Shown piece by piece: positions 11,252 through 22,337 of a DNA stretch of 64,000 nt. Under the pieces are notes generated by a model. The model was not told the DNA's origin. It was given only the letters and a program-made list of their open reading frames with translations, and searched no databases. Source of the DNA: Astropecten irregularis (taxonomy: Eukaryota; Echinodermata; Asteroidea; Paxillosida; Astropectinidae); the NCBI GenBank assembly GCA_963971285.1, contig OZ020252.1, positions 9,647,662 to 9,711,661 of the forward strand. Direction: 5' to 3'. Made by a program: the position numbers and the translations under genes. The first letter of the stretch is position 1. Each line of letters opens with the position of its first letter.

Positions 11252-11472
11252 AGGGGCCTTTCTCAAAGCTCGGCTCCGGCTCAGGCTCCATTTCGTGAAT
11301 CCATTTCAAAATTACAGGTATAGAGGCTTTTGGCTGCAGATAGGAAGTAAATTCACTGGTTTGAAAAAGAAAACAGAGCTTCAGCTCCAATGGAAAACCA
11401 CAACGTATATTTTCAGCGTATGAAAACAGAGACGAAGCCGGAGCCCGAGCCCGAGCTTTGAGAAAGACCCCT
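11252..11472. mobile_element. GGGCCTTTCTCAAAGC element, copy 2
   Basis: Ends AGGGGCCTTTCTCAAAGC and GCTTTGAGAAAGACCCCT. It sits about 135 bp downstream of the stop codon of the 10212 gene, probably inside its 3' untranslated region. Confidence 0.87.
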
Positions 11473-12030
11473 GAACTGGGGGCCAATTTTATAGAGCTAC
11501 TTATTTAGCACACACAAAATTGCTAAGCATGACATTTCTGTCTCAATAACTACAGGATTAACAACCAAATTTCCATGTGTTGTGTATCACTTGCAATTTA
11601 TTGTTCTTTGGCTGTTGTTCGCTGACCATAAATATCAAATTGAATTTTCAATCGAAGTTTTTTATTAGGTAAAACATTTTTGTGCTAAGCAATATTTTTG
11701 TGCTTAGCATCTCTATGAAATTGGCCCCTGTTTGTTGTGCATGTAATGTAAAAATAAAAAATGCATGTACAAAAATTTACGTGCAGCTGTATTAAATTTT
11801 AATTCCCAAACTTTCCTGTATTTTTTGTAACAACGTGGGAAATAATTTGCGTTTTGATTGAAATGCATTCCCCGTTATTTAATCTTCTTACCTCACTGTA
11901 CCAACATCTTTCTATCGTCATGTGTTTTCGTCTGGAGTAACGTTTGTATAAAATGGATTCAGATTATAATATTGTGAAGAAGATTTAATTTTCTAAGCTA
12001 CAAACTTTCACTTAATTGCACATCAGCTAT
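11473..12030. other. AT-rich 3' flank
   Basis: No gene. Contains AATAAA at 11753-11758, a candidate poly(A) signal for the plus-strand gene ending at 11117. Confidence 0.4.
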
Positions 12031-12033
12031 CAA

Positions 12034-12385
12034 AGGTACTATCATAATTTGGTAGGAAACCCAAACAGAAATGATCACAGATTTACGTATAAAGCTGACA
12101 GGGTATAAAGATGGACCTCTTACAAACATACCGTTTTTTCCACCTGAAATGCTGTATTTATCCACACAAAAATGAGTAAAACAAAAACACCGAAAACAGT
12201 TTTGATCTCCGACATCAAAACCTCACAATTACAATTAGGCCTACCTTACAATTTCACGTAACAATGGCAACGGTTTTCGCTGTTTTCTACTCTTTCAAAT
12301 GATAAATTGAGCTGAAAATTTAACAGCTAGGTTTGTTTTTATTCCATGGCAAATTTTAATTTTGAACACATCGCTGCCTGTTCTA
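12034..12385 (+). mobile_element. TTAA MITE relative, diverged copy
   Basis: Begins AGGTACTATCATAATTTGG and follows the plus-oriented consensus through the CACCTGAAATGCTGTATTTA block. It then continues with a second half (GGTTTGTTTTTATTCCAT) shared with the element at 22982. The right end is lost. Confidence 0.7.
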
Positions 12386-13139
12386 TAAAAAACAGGATTT
12401 TCCACAACCTTGCGAACAGTATAAAGTCATTAGTCAAAGGTATAGACATTAGTCAGCATTAAAAATAAGGTTTAGTTTCTGACTAAAAGCTTATCATTCA
12501 TAAAGCTCGCCATGACCAGAAGCAATATTTCTGTGAAAATTTGCATCTTAAATGTACGAAAGCCCATAAATGCCACGTAAAATATATTTATTTTTTTTAC
12601 ATTACTAATCCATACTTACGGATGTCTAAAAAATGTGTATTTTAAGTGGCACTAATGGGATTTCTTAGAAATGTCACATTATTTTGAAGAAAAAAAAAGC
12701 AAACTGCATTTCAAAACTTTTACAAAACAAATGATTTGATTACAGTGATCGAAATTAAAAACAATAGGAGAGTATAGAATCGGGTTTCATTCTTCTAAAA
12801 TTCCTTCTTTTTTTGAAAAAGTGACCGCAAAGTTTGGTGAAATTTAGCAGAATCATGGACTGTAATCTTTCAGGGCGTCTTATAATATTATCCCTATCAT
12901 CCTCAACTGTGTTCCTGGAACAGGGCGACGTCTCTTGAACTCTTGTCTGGTTTTTGCAGCGTGCAGTGAGAGTAAATCAGAATAACACCTGCTTGGTTTG
13001 ATGTATACTGCTCTGCACAAAAGCAGTGATTGATGTAGAATCATAGATGACATGTAGCTCTAGGTCACACATGATTAATGTTCGTCATGTTAGGGACAGA
13101 GAGGTTATAGAGAAGGTTCCGCATAATGCAGTGAAGTAC
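12386..13139. other. Non-coding, nothing recognised
   Basis: AT-rich and without long frames or inverted repeats. Confidence 0.4.
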
Positions 13140-13143
13140 TTAA

Positions 13144-13590
13144 AGGTATAGTATCGTACTTTGGTAGCATACCGAAATAGAAATCTTCACAGTAAATTAC
13201 AGGTTATAAAGGTGGTGATGGTAAAAACTAACCGTTAAAATATTTCTGCCTGAAATGCTGTATTTATCCAGAAAAGAGTAAAACAACGACAACAAATCTG
13301 GTTGATTTTTTTAAAGATCAAAAATCAAATAGAGAAGACTTAAGAAATACTGTGGCTGTTTTCACTGTTTTCTCAAAAAGTGGGCAACGTACTATGGGAA
13401 TGAAATGTTCACAGATGACTGTTACTGTATCTTTTAAAAGATCAAAAAGATTTTCGGTCGTTGTTTTATTAATTTCTGGATAAATACACCATTTCACGCG
13501 GAAACATTTTAACAGTATGTTTCTACCACCGCCCTCTTCATACCCTTAAAGTAATACATGTAAATTTGTGAACATTTCTGTTTTGGTTTA
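13144..13590 (+). mobile_element. TTAA MITE composite, right end lost
   Basis: Starts after TTAA 13140-13143 and reads most of a plus-oriented copy up to ACTGTTACTGTATC. It then resumes at the central palindrome and reads the other way (TTTTCGGTCGTTGTTTTA) to a truncated end near 13590. This is a second example of two copies joined at or near the central palindrome. Confidence 0.78.
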
Positions 13591-14918
13591 ATACTGGATA
13601 ATGTTAAACTGCTGCTATTGCAAAGTTAAATTGAGTGCAATTTAGAAAGTTCTACCATCATAATGTAATTGTGTGTAGTCCAATATTGTTTTTTCATGAA
13701 GAGGGGCAGGGATTCAGGTGAATGAAATAAGGAATTTGGGCGACTGGAAAACAAATTTGATTCGTCAAAACATACCTGTATCCTTTTGCGATCGTAATTA
13801 AAGGCCTATTGGACAGAAACCTAATATCTGACAAAGTGTGCCCTGACTAACTTTAGTAAGTTATATTTTCAACCTTGACAAGCTCTGTAATGCACATATT
13901 GATTGCCATTCAAGTGCTCATAACTCTATCTTGTAAACAGATCACACATTGTATTCGAGCATTTCACGGTATAGTACCGCGACGCGACGCTGTTAGTGCG
14001 GCCAACGTGATCAACGGGCTGGAAATCGATCGTGTATCAGCGTCACCAATGGCAACCGGCCGCCATTGTTATTCCAACTAGGCCCGACTACTGCATGAAT
14101 TGTAAACTAAATCAACAGTTAAGCCGTTGACAAGTCCGTGTCATTGTAGTATTTGCCAGTTATTGTTCGGTTTAAAGGGTGTTATCGGTGAAATGGATTG
14201 GCATCGAGATCCGTTTATGTAGTTCCATTACCTGCAGTGCTGGAATCCAACGGAAAGGTTCCAATTTCCGACACTACGACGTAAACAACATCAAATTCGA
14301 TACTCGAATTGACTTGCCAGTTTAATATGCAGTAGAACAAGCGTACTAAGTACCGAAAAACCTGTACAAAGTTACACTTCAATGTTTTGGAAGTCGCAAC
14401 ACGAAACAACTTATACATCCATGCTAAAAAGAGGATATTTAGAGGACCATAAAACAGACACCCGCGTCTGCTGTCGCATTTCAACCGTATCAACAAAGTG
14501 AGCAACCGCAGTACAACACGGAGTAATCTCAATCAAAGTAAGTTAATTATAGCATAGAGCTAGGAACAGGTTAAGAGTTACATTAGGCCTACACGGACAT
14601 CGTTAGCCGAAATGTCTAATTCGACTTTCCGACCAACTTGATATACTGTGTTTGTGTTTTCACTGAGTACCACAGTGATAATATGTGACCAGAAAATTAA
14701 TTTTAAAGTGGGCCTAACCACTTAGGCTACGGGGCACAGTCCAACCCTGTAAAGTGATGCATTGAGTGAAGAGTCCTCTCCAATACCAGCTATTAGACAA
14801 TTATTTTGGTTAGTTGTACCTACGGATTTCGTTTTAATTAAAGGATATTTTTCGGTTTTTCCTAGAAATTCCCATTTTTATTGCCATGCCAATATTTTGT
14901 GCACTCATGGAGGAAGCC
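13591..14918. other. Non-coding upstream region of the 15496 gene
   Basis: No supported coding exon. A GC-richer patch at about 13970-14080 and a donor-like AAA-GTAAGT at 14536-14543 could belong to an untranslated first exon of the gene whose next exon begins near 15405; this is only a suggestion. Confidence 0.3.
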
Positions 14919-14922
14919 TTAA

Positions 14923-15268
14923 AGGTATAATGTATGATTGGTAAAGGTCACAGAACAGCACTCACACTTTGTCTGATCCATCATGTGCATGAAATGACAA
15001 CCCTTTGAGAATTTGAGCTCAATCGAACATCTTGGTCACGAGAAAATAGCGAAAACCCGACTCAATTTGTCTTCTAAAACATAAAGAATGGTTTTGATCT
15101 TACTCAGAGATCAAAACTGTTTTCGGTCTTTGTTTGACCAATTTCTGGGTAAATACACAATTTCAGGTGGAAATATTTTAATGGTATGTTTCTACCAGCA
15201 CCATGTTCATACCCTAAAAGTTATACGTAAATCTGTTTGGGATGTGTTACCAATCCTGTACTGTACCT
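14923..15268 (+). mobile_element. TTAA MITE, second family (AATGTATGATTGG type), copy 1
   Basis: Flanked by TTAA 14919-14922 and 15269-15272. The left end AGGTATAATGTATGATTGG matches the complement of the right end (CCAATCCTGTACTGTACCT). The right half shares the GTATGTTTCTACCAGCACCA block with the main family, so the two families are related. Confidence 0.8.
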
Positions 15269-15404
15269 TTAAGTACATGTAGTTAATGTTTGGATTCTCG
15301 CGATGAGGTTTTTAGATTTAAATTACCCGACAGGCTTGTTATGTATAAAGGTCTGAGACTATTCCAACTTGTAACAACCAGCTGTTCTTTATTAATGTTT
15401 TTGC

Positions 15405-15495
15405 AGGATGCTGCTCTTTCACCTCCATCTGCTCAATTGTATGAAGTCCTGAGCAACCAGGCTACCACAATCTCCCCAAACATCCGGTGATCATC
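15405..15495 (+). other. Spliced 5' leader of the 15496 gene
   Basis: TTAATGTTTTTGCAG just upstream is a good 3' splice site, so the exon carrying the main frame probably begins at about 15405-15406. TGA at 15442-15444 is in frame with the ATG at 15496, which rules out coding continuity from an upstream exon in that frame. One other frame of this leader is open through 15489 and ends in a TGA directly before the start. Confidence 0.6.
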
Positions 15496-17418
15496 ATGGC
15501 CGCCATTCGAATCCAGACTGGACAGGGCAGCCCTCCCACCACGCCAGAAGCCATGGACGTTGTCATCGAGGCCAACAAGGTGATCGGTTCCATAGGTGAT
15601 GGTCACTGGAGACCGCTGAGCTCCATCAGCCAAAACGCCCTGACCAGCGAGCCGGAGAACCCGGAGGATGACGAGGGAAAGGTCGAGATGACGTCCCCAC
15701 TCCGGAACAAATCCAGAGTGTCCATCGCCCCGGAGTTTGCCGAGTCCATAGCAGAGAGCACGCTCCGGGTGCAGGGTCTGAACGGCCAGGTGCCGCGGGA
15801 TCCACCTCCGACGAGAGCAGCGAGCACTGCCTCCCACAGACCGAACCGCCAGAGGCGCCGCATCCGTCTCAGAACGGCGCCGGCGAAACTAGACCGGGCC
15901 GCCGAACTCCACCGGGCGTTCGCCACCATGGACGACCGGACCAGGGTGACTTTCGACGGCATCAAGGGGAACACAAGGACGACCGTGAACCAGTTTGGGG
16001 ACAGGGTCTGCCGGCCGTACAGCGTCTACACGGTCACCAAACAGTGTGAGAGACTTGCCATCAGCCCGTTCGGTGGGCCTTTGATGAACAGCGCAGCCGG
16101 TCGGTACCGCGAGCGATACCTGGCGAAGCACAGGCCCGACGTCGTGCAGGGCTGCTCCCGCGACTCGGTCGACGTCAAATTCAAGAGATTCTACGAAAAC
16201 ATCGACCTGTTGGCGATCAACGTCAAACGCACGCCATTCGGAACGCTCCGCAAACCCCCGCCGAAACAGGCCCGCAAGTCAGAGAAGACGACGAGTTCAG
16301 TGCCGACACAGCTACACAAATACACCAACGAGAGGGTGGCCAATCTCCACGAGTCGATGGACCGACAAGACAGCCCACGAGGGAACAATGTCGACAGGAA
16401 GCGGCAAGGTGCGATGAGCATCGAGTACGCGGTAGCAATGGAGGTATCCAGCAATCTCGAGAAGCACCGGAAGAGTCGACCGTCCAACCTCCCCGGACTG
16501 TCCCACGTTGTGTCCGGTAGGACGGACGCTCCGAGACTCCAGTCCCAGACCGAGAGTCTCCTCACTCCCGGCGAGCTGTCGCTGAAAGAAGGTATCTCCA
16601 CCAACCTGTTCGACCAGGAGCGCAGCAGGCGAGGACCGATCAAGACAATCGAGAAGCCCCCTCGCCGCGTCAAGTCACCGCCGCTCTCCAAGCTCTCCCG
16701 GGAGAAGTTCCTGCCCGAGGCGCAGAGACGGCGTGATCAGCAGAACACATGGACGGGGCTGAGGATCGGCCGGCCCGTCACTCCACCGGCCTCGGAGTAC
16801 ACCGCTCTCCAGTCCTCGTCGTTTGCCACAACTGCCAGGCCACTGACGGCCATGACTTCCCACAAATCCATGAACGAAAATGTGATCCTTAACACGACAT
16901 CGAACCAACAACAAGAGGATTCTAACGGTCCTGCGAATCAGGAAGATGAGCAGGCTGGGAAAATATCCGAAAGAAAGGAACCAGAGAATGTGACAATCAT
17001 ACAAGACGAGAAGAATCCAACTGCAATCCAAGATGCTGAAATAAAAGAAGACATTGAAGGTGGTAACACACCTCGTAACGAACTCAGCGGTGCTACCGCA
17101 ATGGAAGAAGGTACAAAATGTACCACATCTAAAGAAAGTGATGGAAAACAAGACATAGAATGCACACAGATGTCTGACACATCACCAGTTGTTACCAGCC
17201 CTGACACAGAGGGCGCACGAGATGTCGACCCACCAATGAGAAACAGCGAAGGCGATGCCGAGGTGACGTCAGAAGAGGTTGCGAATGCATCCAAAGAAAC
17301 TGATAATGACAATAATGATGATGCACTTGCAGACGAAGAGGAAACTGCGTCTGCTGACCAGAAAGAGACCGAAGTAAATTCTCAACATCATGATAACATT
17401 GAACAAGTCGAAAATTAG
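15496..17418 (+). CDS. Hypothetical protein, 640 aa, acidic C-terminal tail
   Basis: Not recognised. The ATG at 15496 (A at -3, G at +4) is the first in frame after the TGA at 15442, and the frame runs to a TAG at 17416-17418. Third codon positions are strongly G/C in the first two thirds, unlike the surroundings. Residues 1-140 are Pro/Arg/Ser-rich. About 140-260 is the most ordered-looking block, containing VCRPYSVYTVTKQCERLA and VDVKFKRFYENIDLLAINVK. Residues about 260-460 are basic and low in complexity. From about 465 to the end the protein is rich in Glu, Asp, Asn and Thr and highly acidic, with lower GC codons. No signal peptide, membrane span or catalytic motif is visible. A scaffold or nucleic-acid- or cytoskeleton-associated role would be a guess from composition only. 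The 3' flank at once enters a nested transposon. Confidence 0.85.
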   Translation: MAAIRIQTGQGSPPTTPEAMDVVIEANKVIGSIGDGHWRPLSSISQNALTSEPENPEDDEGKVEMTSPLRNKSRVSIAPEFAESIAESTLRVQGLNGQVPRDPPPTRAASTASHRPNRQRRRIRLRTAPAKLDRAAELHRAFATMDDRTRVTFDGIKGNTRTTVNQFGDRVCRPYSVYTVTKQCERLAISPFGGPLMNSAAGRYRERYLAKHRPDVVQGCSRDSVDVKFKRFYENIDLLAINVKRTPFGTLRKPPPKQARKSEKTTSSVPTQLHKYTNERVANLHESMDRQDSPRGNNVDRKRQGAMSIEYAVAMEVSSNLEKHRKSRPSNLPGLSHVVSGRTDAPRLQSQTESLLTPGELSLKEGISTNLFDQERSRRGPIKTIEKPPRRVKSPPLSKLSREKFLPEAQRRRDQQNTWTGLRIGRPVTPPASEYTALQSSSFATTARPLTAMTSHKSMNENVILNTTSNQQQEDSNGPANQEDEQAGKISERKEPENVTIIQDEKNPTAIQDAEIKEDIEGGNTPRNELSGATAMEEGTKCTTSKESDGKQDIECTQMSDTSPVVTSPDTEGARDVDPPMRNSEGDAEVTSEEVANASKETDNDNNDDALADEEETASADQKETEVNSQHHDNIEQVEN

Positions 17419-17446
17419 AACGCAAGGATTGTTCGCAACAGAAACT

Positions 17447-17766
17447 AGTCTGGTTCCCAGACCCAAGAATCTCCCGACTATTGTCCGTCAATTACCGGGT
17501 AAGGTCCTTTACGAAATAAGGCTTGATGCTAGGCTTGGGATTTGTTTTTCTACTGCCATTTTGTGTCCTAAATGAAACGAAGGGCTTGAGATACATGGCG
17601 AAGCTGGAGCCTTTCCCCAGCTTCATCATGTGGCCCACTGATCCCTTCGTTTCATTTTGTGTGCCTCAATGCCGGTAGTGAAGTAAGTCCCAAGCCTAGC
17701 CTCAAGCCTAGTTTCGTAAAGGCCCTAAGGGTCGTCAGGGAATCTTTGGGCAGGGAACCAGACTAC
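17447..17766. mobile_element. Outer inverted-repeat element (TAGTCTGGTTCCC ends)
   Basis: Left end CTAGTCTGGTTCCCAGACCC, right end GCAGGGAACCAGACTA; complementarity continues inward through AAGAATC and GATTC-type blocks. It starts 29 bp after the stop codon of the 640-aa gene and encloses another MITE at 17503-17726. Confidence 0.75.
17503..17726. mobile_element. GGGCCTTTACGAAA element, copy 1 (nested)
   Basis: Terminal repeats GGTCCTTTACGAAATAAGGC and CTAGTTTCGTAAAGGCCC, about 224 bp. An inner inverted pair around GAAACGAAGGGCTTGAG and CCCTTCGTTTC is present. The second copy lies at 22114-22337. Confidence 0.85.
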
Positions 17767-18320
17767 AACAGAACCAGAATGAAATGGACGAATTCGTAAT
17801 TATGGGTGCTGTACTGCTGTTTTTAGACAGATTGCCAAGTTTAGGTATGATTCTGTGACGTATTCATGACGTGTCAAATCGGCAATCTCCTACTGTCCGG
17901 TACATTTCAATATTACACATTTACAGTTGTGACATGAAATCATTCTGTGCACATAATCAATATAAAACCCACTGCTGGATATGGGTTGATAAAATTGAAC
18001 AGAGAATTTGCAAAATGTAACACAGACAGATTTGCCATGTGGACACCATACACATCATGCCTAAGCAACATGGTGAAATTACCTATGACTATGTAGATGA
18101 TGATGTTTGATCATCTAAGATCTATTTTATTTCACATGAAACCGAATCTAGATCAGATATCCATCCGCCTTTTTGCTCTATTCAGTAGGCAGAATCTTGT
18201 GTGAGAATTTCGGTAATCACTGATTTGATCCCAGTTAACAAACATGTGCTAAAATAATGAAGATTCTTTAGGCTTTCGACGTGATACATTTTCATAAGCA
18301 CACCGGTACGGTGTACACTG
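17767..18320. other. Non-coding spacer
   Basis: No gene or repeat recognised. Confidence 0.4.
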
Positions 18321-18322
18321 TA

Positions 18323-18782
18323 CAGGGTGCCCCAGAAAAACGCAACACTGTGTCGGGAACCATTATGTTAAAATCAAACTGTTTATCACTTTAAGATTCA
18401 GCTATATGATACAGCCATGTCTTGGCTATCACCATGTAGAATTTAAGCATATTGGGGCTGAGATTGGTGAAAATATGACCAATTGAAAGAGTACTTCTTA
18501 AAACAAATTTGCAAGGATAGCACGCATATTAGTGGTCAATACACACATAATGTGTATGAAAGAAAGATGAAAAGGGTTTTTGAGGTTGGGTAATTCAGTC
18601 TTAGTTTTTCCATCAATTTAGATTAAATTTTGCTCAAATTCTACATGGTGATAGCCAAGACATGGCTGTATCATATATCTGAATCTTGAAGTGATAAACA
18701 GTTTAATTTTAATATAATTATTCTCGACACAAAGTGTTGCGGTTGTTTTTTGGGGTCTTTTTTTTGGGGGGGGGGCACGCTG
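18323..18782. mobile_element. TA-flanked foldback element, copy 2
   Basis: Bounded by TA at 18321-18322 and 18783-18784. Left end CAGGGTGCCCCAGAAAAACG; the right end, around GGGGGGGCACGCTG, has an expanded T/G tract. The same inverted inner arms as the copy at 4667 (CATGTCTTGGCTATCACC). Confidence 0.77.
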
Positions 18783-18784
18783 TA

Positions 18785-19316
18785 TACTGTTTACAGAACA
18801 AATGTGAACATATTCCTTATCTACCATCCCCTCAAATTAAAATCACAGTATGCTTTGAATTGCTGTTAACTCATACCGTGACAGTGTGATTTCTTGCATT
18901 CTACATGTTTTTTTTTTAATCTAGCTTGAGGTGTAATTGAATATTGTTTAGGCCTAATCATTTGAAGTGACGTTCGGCATATCAGTGAATAATGTTATAC
19001 AATATTATCTGACATTATCCGTTTCAATAGCATGATGGTTTTCCGTGGAGAATGTCTAGCATTATTGAATGGCCCATACTGCTGCTTAAAACAGCAACAT
19101 ACGTATTTGCAGTGTCAGAGTTTTCATGGAAATTAGTGCCTACACGATTTTGAAAAGGAATTGGCAATTAAACATTTCGGTGTTGAAGAGTTGCACGAGC
19201 GAGAAATGTGCACCATAGCATGCCTTGATTTGGGGTTTAAAATTCGTTTGTATCGTGCCTTTACTGCCGTGTCATCTGGGTATTATGGCTCTTGCCCTTG
19301 CTTTAGCATCAGATGT
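18785..19316. other. Non-coding spacer
   Basis: No gene or repeat recognised. Confidence 0.4.
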
Positions 19317-19320
19317 TTAA

Positions 19321-19624
19321 AGGTATTATCATCTTCACAGATTTACTCATAACTTACAGGGTATGAAGATGGTGATGGTAGAAACATACCGTTAAATTTT
19401 TTCTGCCTCTGTATTTATCCAAAAAATAGTAAAACCAATGACCAAACCTTTTTTTATCTTATAAAGATTAAAACAACGGTGAAAATACTTAAAATACCGT
19501 GGTCGGTTTTCACTGTTTTCTCATGGGAATTGCAAATTTCACAGATGATATTACTGTATCTTTCTTGATAGTTTTGCCCATGAATCTGTATTTCTTTGAC
19601 AAAAAACAAAGCATGATACTACCT
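19321..19624 (+). mobile_element. TTAA foldback MITE, copy with internal loss
   Basis: Between TTAA 19317-19320 and 19625-19628. The left terminal repeat lacks the CATACTTTGGTAAGAAACC block, making this copy about 300 bp. Confidence 0.83.
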
Positions 19625-19628
19625 TTAA

Positions 19629-20157
19629 GCAGTGTGCCTAGCGATGGCGGCTACGTGAGTTGTAAGTTTGATAACTCTGTGATTGGTTTGGCTGCGTGTG
19701 TATCACAATAATATTATTGGTGGTTGCATTGTATGTTATCAATTTCTGATGGTGCAGAATAAAAGGTGTCGTGTTGGCGTCTGTTGTGCGCCAACGAAAA
19801 ACCCATCCACGTGTCTTATTTTGTCTTCTCCACTCTTTTCCTGTGGTCTTTAGTAACTACAGCTGTAATGGTTTTATGGAATCTTTATACATGTACTGTA
19901 CATCGTTTTAATGTCTATGTTTATCCATGTACGCTCGTACATGGTACCGTTTTCTGAAAAGAATTCTGCTCAAAACAATTACATGTACAATGCTTCTAAT
20001 GATAAAAGTATTTTCATTGTTCTTTGTTTTTCTTTGTTCACTTTTCAATGACTTTCAAATTCAGTCAGTTTCCCGTGGTTATTCAATCTTAAAATAATTT
20101 ATTAAAATTATTAAATAATAAAATAAACATCAAATGTTGATGATTATTTTAATTAAA
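19629..20157. other. Non-coding spacer
   Basis: No supported gene. TACATGTAC-type motifs begin to appear here. Confidence 0.4.
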
Positions 20158-20460
20158 AAGCCGTATCCTCTTTGAGTGATCCCCCATGTACCGTTCCCAG
20201 GTTGCAGCATTGCTGCGTGTATCATTGAAACGATAGTCGGGTATGGCGGTGTGTGCGTGGTTTCATGGCTTCTGACTGTCAAACGAACAAAGATAGTTGA
20301 CTATTGGGGTCACCACCAACGTAGGGCTGGAAAGCTCAGTTGGTAAGAGCGCCGGTTCGAATCCCATTCGAAACCCGCTCCAGTATTTTTTTCTTTGTTC
20401 ACTTTTTTAATGACTTTAAAATTCCCTTGTGGTTATTTGATGATTAGAATAATAAAAGTG
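20158..20460 (+). mobile_element. tRNA-derived SINE family A, copy 1
   Basis: Starts AAGCCGTATCCTCTTTGAG, contains the tRNA-like A box TAGCTCAG variant (AAGCTCAGTTGGTAAGAGC) and B box GGTTCGAATCCC, and ends CCCTTGTGGTTATTTGATGA. The tRNA part lacks a normal anticodon arm, so it is not a tRNA gene. Other copies lie at 55885, 56170 and 58638. Confidence 0.8.
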
Positions 20461-22113
20461 AATAGACAGCTCACAATGGATGTACGTGTACATGTACTTG
20501 TAAGTTGGTTTTAAACACATTGTTATCATGTACACGACAGTCTTGCAAAGAATACTTTGCAGTTATTCATGTGACAAATTGTTCTACAATCAACTTTCCA
20601 TGTATGTACATGTATACATGTAGACAGCCTACATGTACATAAACGATTCGACGGCACCTAATAATATAATGTACTGTAATAATTAATGATGAGCGGATTG
20701 TGAGGGTGACTACTAAAATGAGTGGGAGATACTGTAACTGTCACCAGCCTGTCCAGTTGTATAAAGACAACATTTTGTTAGCTGTGGTGTCAAAACGTGA
20801 TATCTGCCACGTTTTCGATCTACATGTACATGTATATTTCAATTTGAAACTTGAAAGAGAAGAAGTGTACTGAAGTATACCTGACCTCCGGGTTACCATG
20901 AGGGCGCTTTATATTAAACCGGATTAATCCAGCTCAATGTTGACGGTTCGCCAAATTATTATTGTCCGTGACTTTTGCTCGCGTTGCTAGTGAGAAGTCA
21001 TGGGAAAACACTGCCTGTTTTCTTCATAGACAACTCTAACTTCTTCGTCCCATTCCTTTGTTGCATTGCAATTGTCAGAAGACACAACATTAAATTTTCA
21101 TTAATATTTGCCCCAGGCCCGGTGCATGCAGTGTTCATGTCCGGTTCCTGCAGCAGCTTTATATGAATAGCGCCCTCTACCGAGACATTTTCGTAAGGTG
21201 TGAACCATTAGGGTTTCACCCAAGTAAATAAACTCCCATATAGACAACAGTGATAAATCCTAATACATCTGTACTTCAAAAATCATTTTAAAATACTCAG
21301 AACTCTCACAGGTGTTCAAGTTGCACAGAAAAATAATGATTAACATGTCACCTTTCATTTTCTTTCCATTTTATGGTGGGTTGACCATTGAATTTTTAAG
21401 ATATACATTCTCAGCTGGCCACCCCTGAAACAATTAGATTCACTCCAGTCAAAGAAGCCATTTTCAAAAACAAAGTCCCTCAGCAAAGCGGCTGAAATAG
21501 ACCCACTTTCTCACCCAATTGCATCACAACTGGTCACAACTGGAAGCCCAGAGTCCAGTCAGGAGGTCCAGTGCCATATTTCTTAAATCCCTCAATTTAA
21601 TAGCTCTCAGAACTCTCTCATTTATAATATACACATGTATTGAGTTCTTAACTTTTATTAATGAGCTCGGCGGACGGATTTTGGGTCTATTTTATACGTG
21701 GGTGCACCCTTAGGGTCGTGTACAAAGAACACTGAAAAAGAAAATTCACAGTGTACCAACCCTTTCCTGAGAAACATAAAGAGTAATCCTTGGGATACTC
21801 TACTAAATTTACGACATTTCAGTGAAAACACACCCTCGAAAAAGTAGAAGAAAAATGAAGAATCAAAGTTGCAAAATTACATTGCCCTACTACTGCACTC
21901 TGAGTTATATTTTTGAAGTGGACAATAACATTTTGTTTAGACGTTTGAGACTACATGTATTTTCAAATTTTTTGACGGAGGAAACAACGTTGCTTTTTCT
22001 TCTTCTTTTGTTTTTTTAAAGGAGGCTAGACTATGAATATACTTTTGAGGGGCGGGGCTACCCCTACTATCTCATTTCTGTCGTGAGAGGGCAGGTTGTA
22101 TTCTTGTGAAACC
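20461..22113. other. Non-coding, rich in ACATGTAC motifs
   Basis: No gene recognised. Palindromic TACATGTACATGTA strings cluster at about 20480-20650 and 20820. A small GCGCCCTCTA motif occurs near 21170. No transposon ends seen. Confidence 0.4.
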
Positions 22114-22337
22114 AGGGGCCTTTACGAAATGAGGCTTGAGGCTAGGCTTGGGATTTACTTTGATACTGCCATTTTGTGTCCTAAATGAAATGAAGGGCTT
22201 GAGATACATGGCGAAGCTGGAGCCTTTCTTCGGCCTCGTCATGTGGCCCAATCCCTTCATTTCGTTTTGTGGGCCTCAAATAGCGGTAACGAAATAAGTA
22301 CCAAGCCTAGCCTCAAGCCAGGTTTCGCAAAGGCCCC
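22114..22337. mobile_element. GGGCCTTTACGAAA element, copy 2
   Basis: Left end AGGGGCCTTTACGAAATGAG, right end GTTTCGCAAAGGCCCC, same length and inner inverted pair as the copy at 17503. Confidence 0.87.

Noticed and set aside
14215-14532. 105-codon minus-strand frame
   Set aside because: Overlaps the possible leader of the 640-aa gene on the other strand and lacks codon bias or splice sites that would place it in a gene.
15603-17312. Long minus-strand frames opposite the 640-aa gene
   Set aside because: Shadows produced by high third-position GC and by the acidic tail, which reads as Ser-rich on the other strand.
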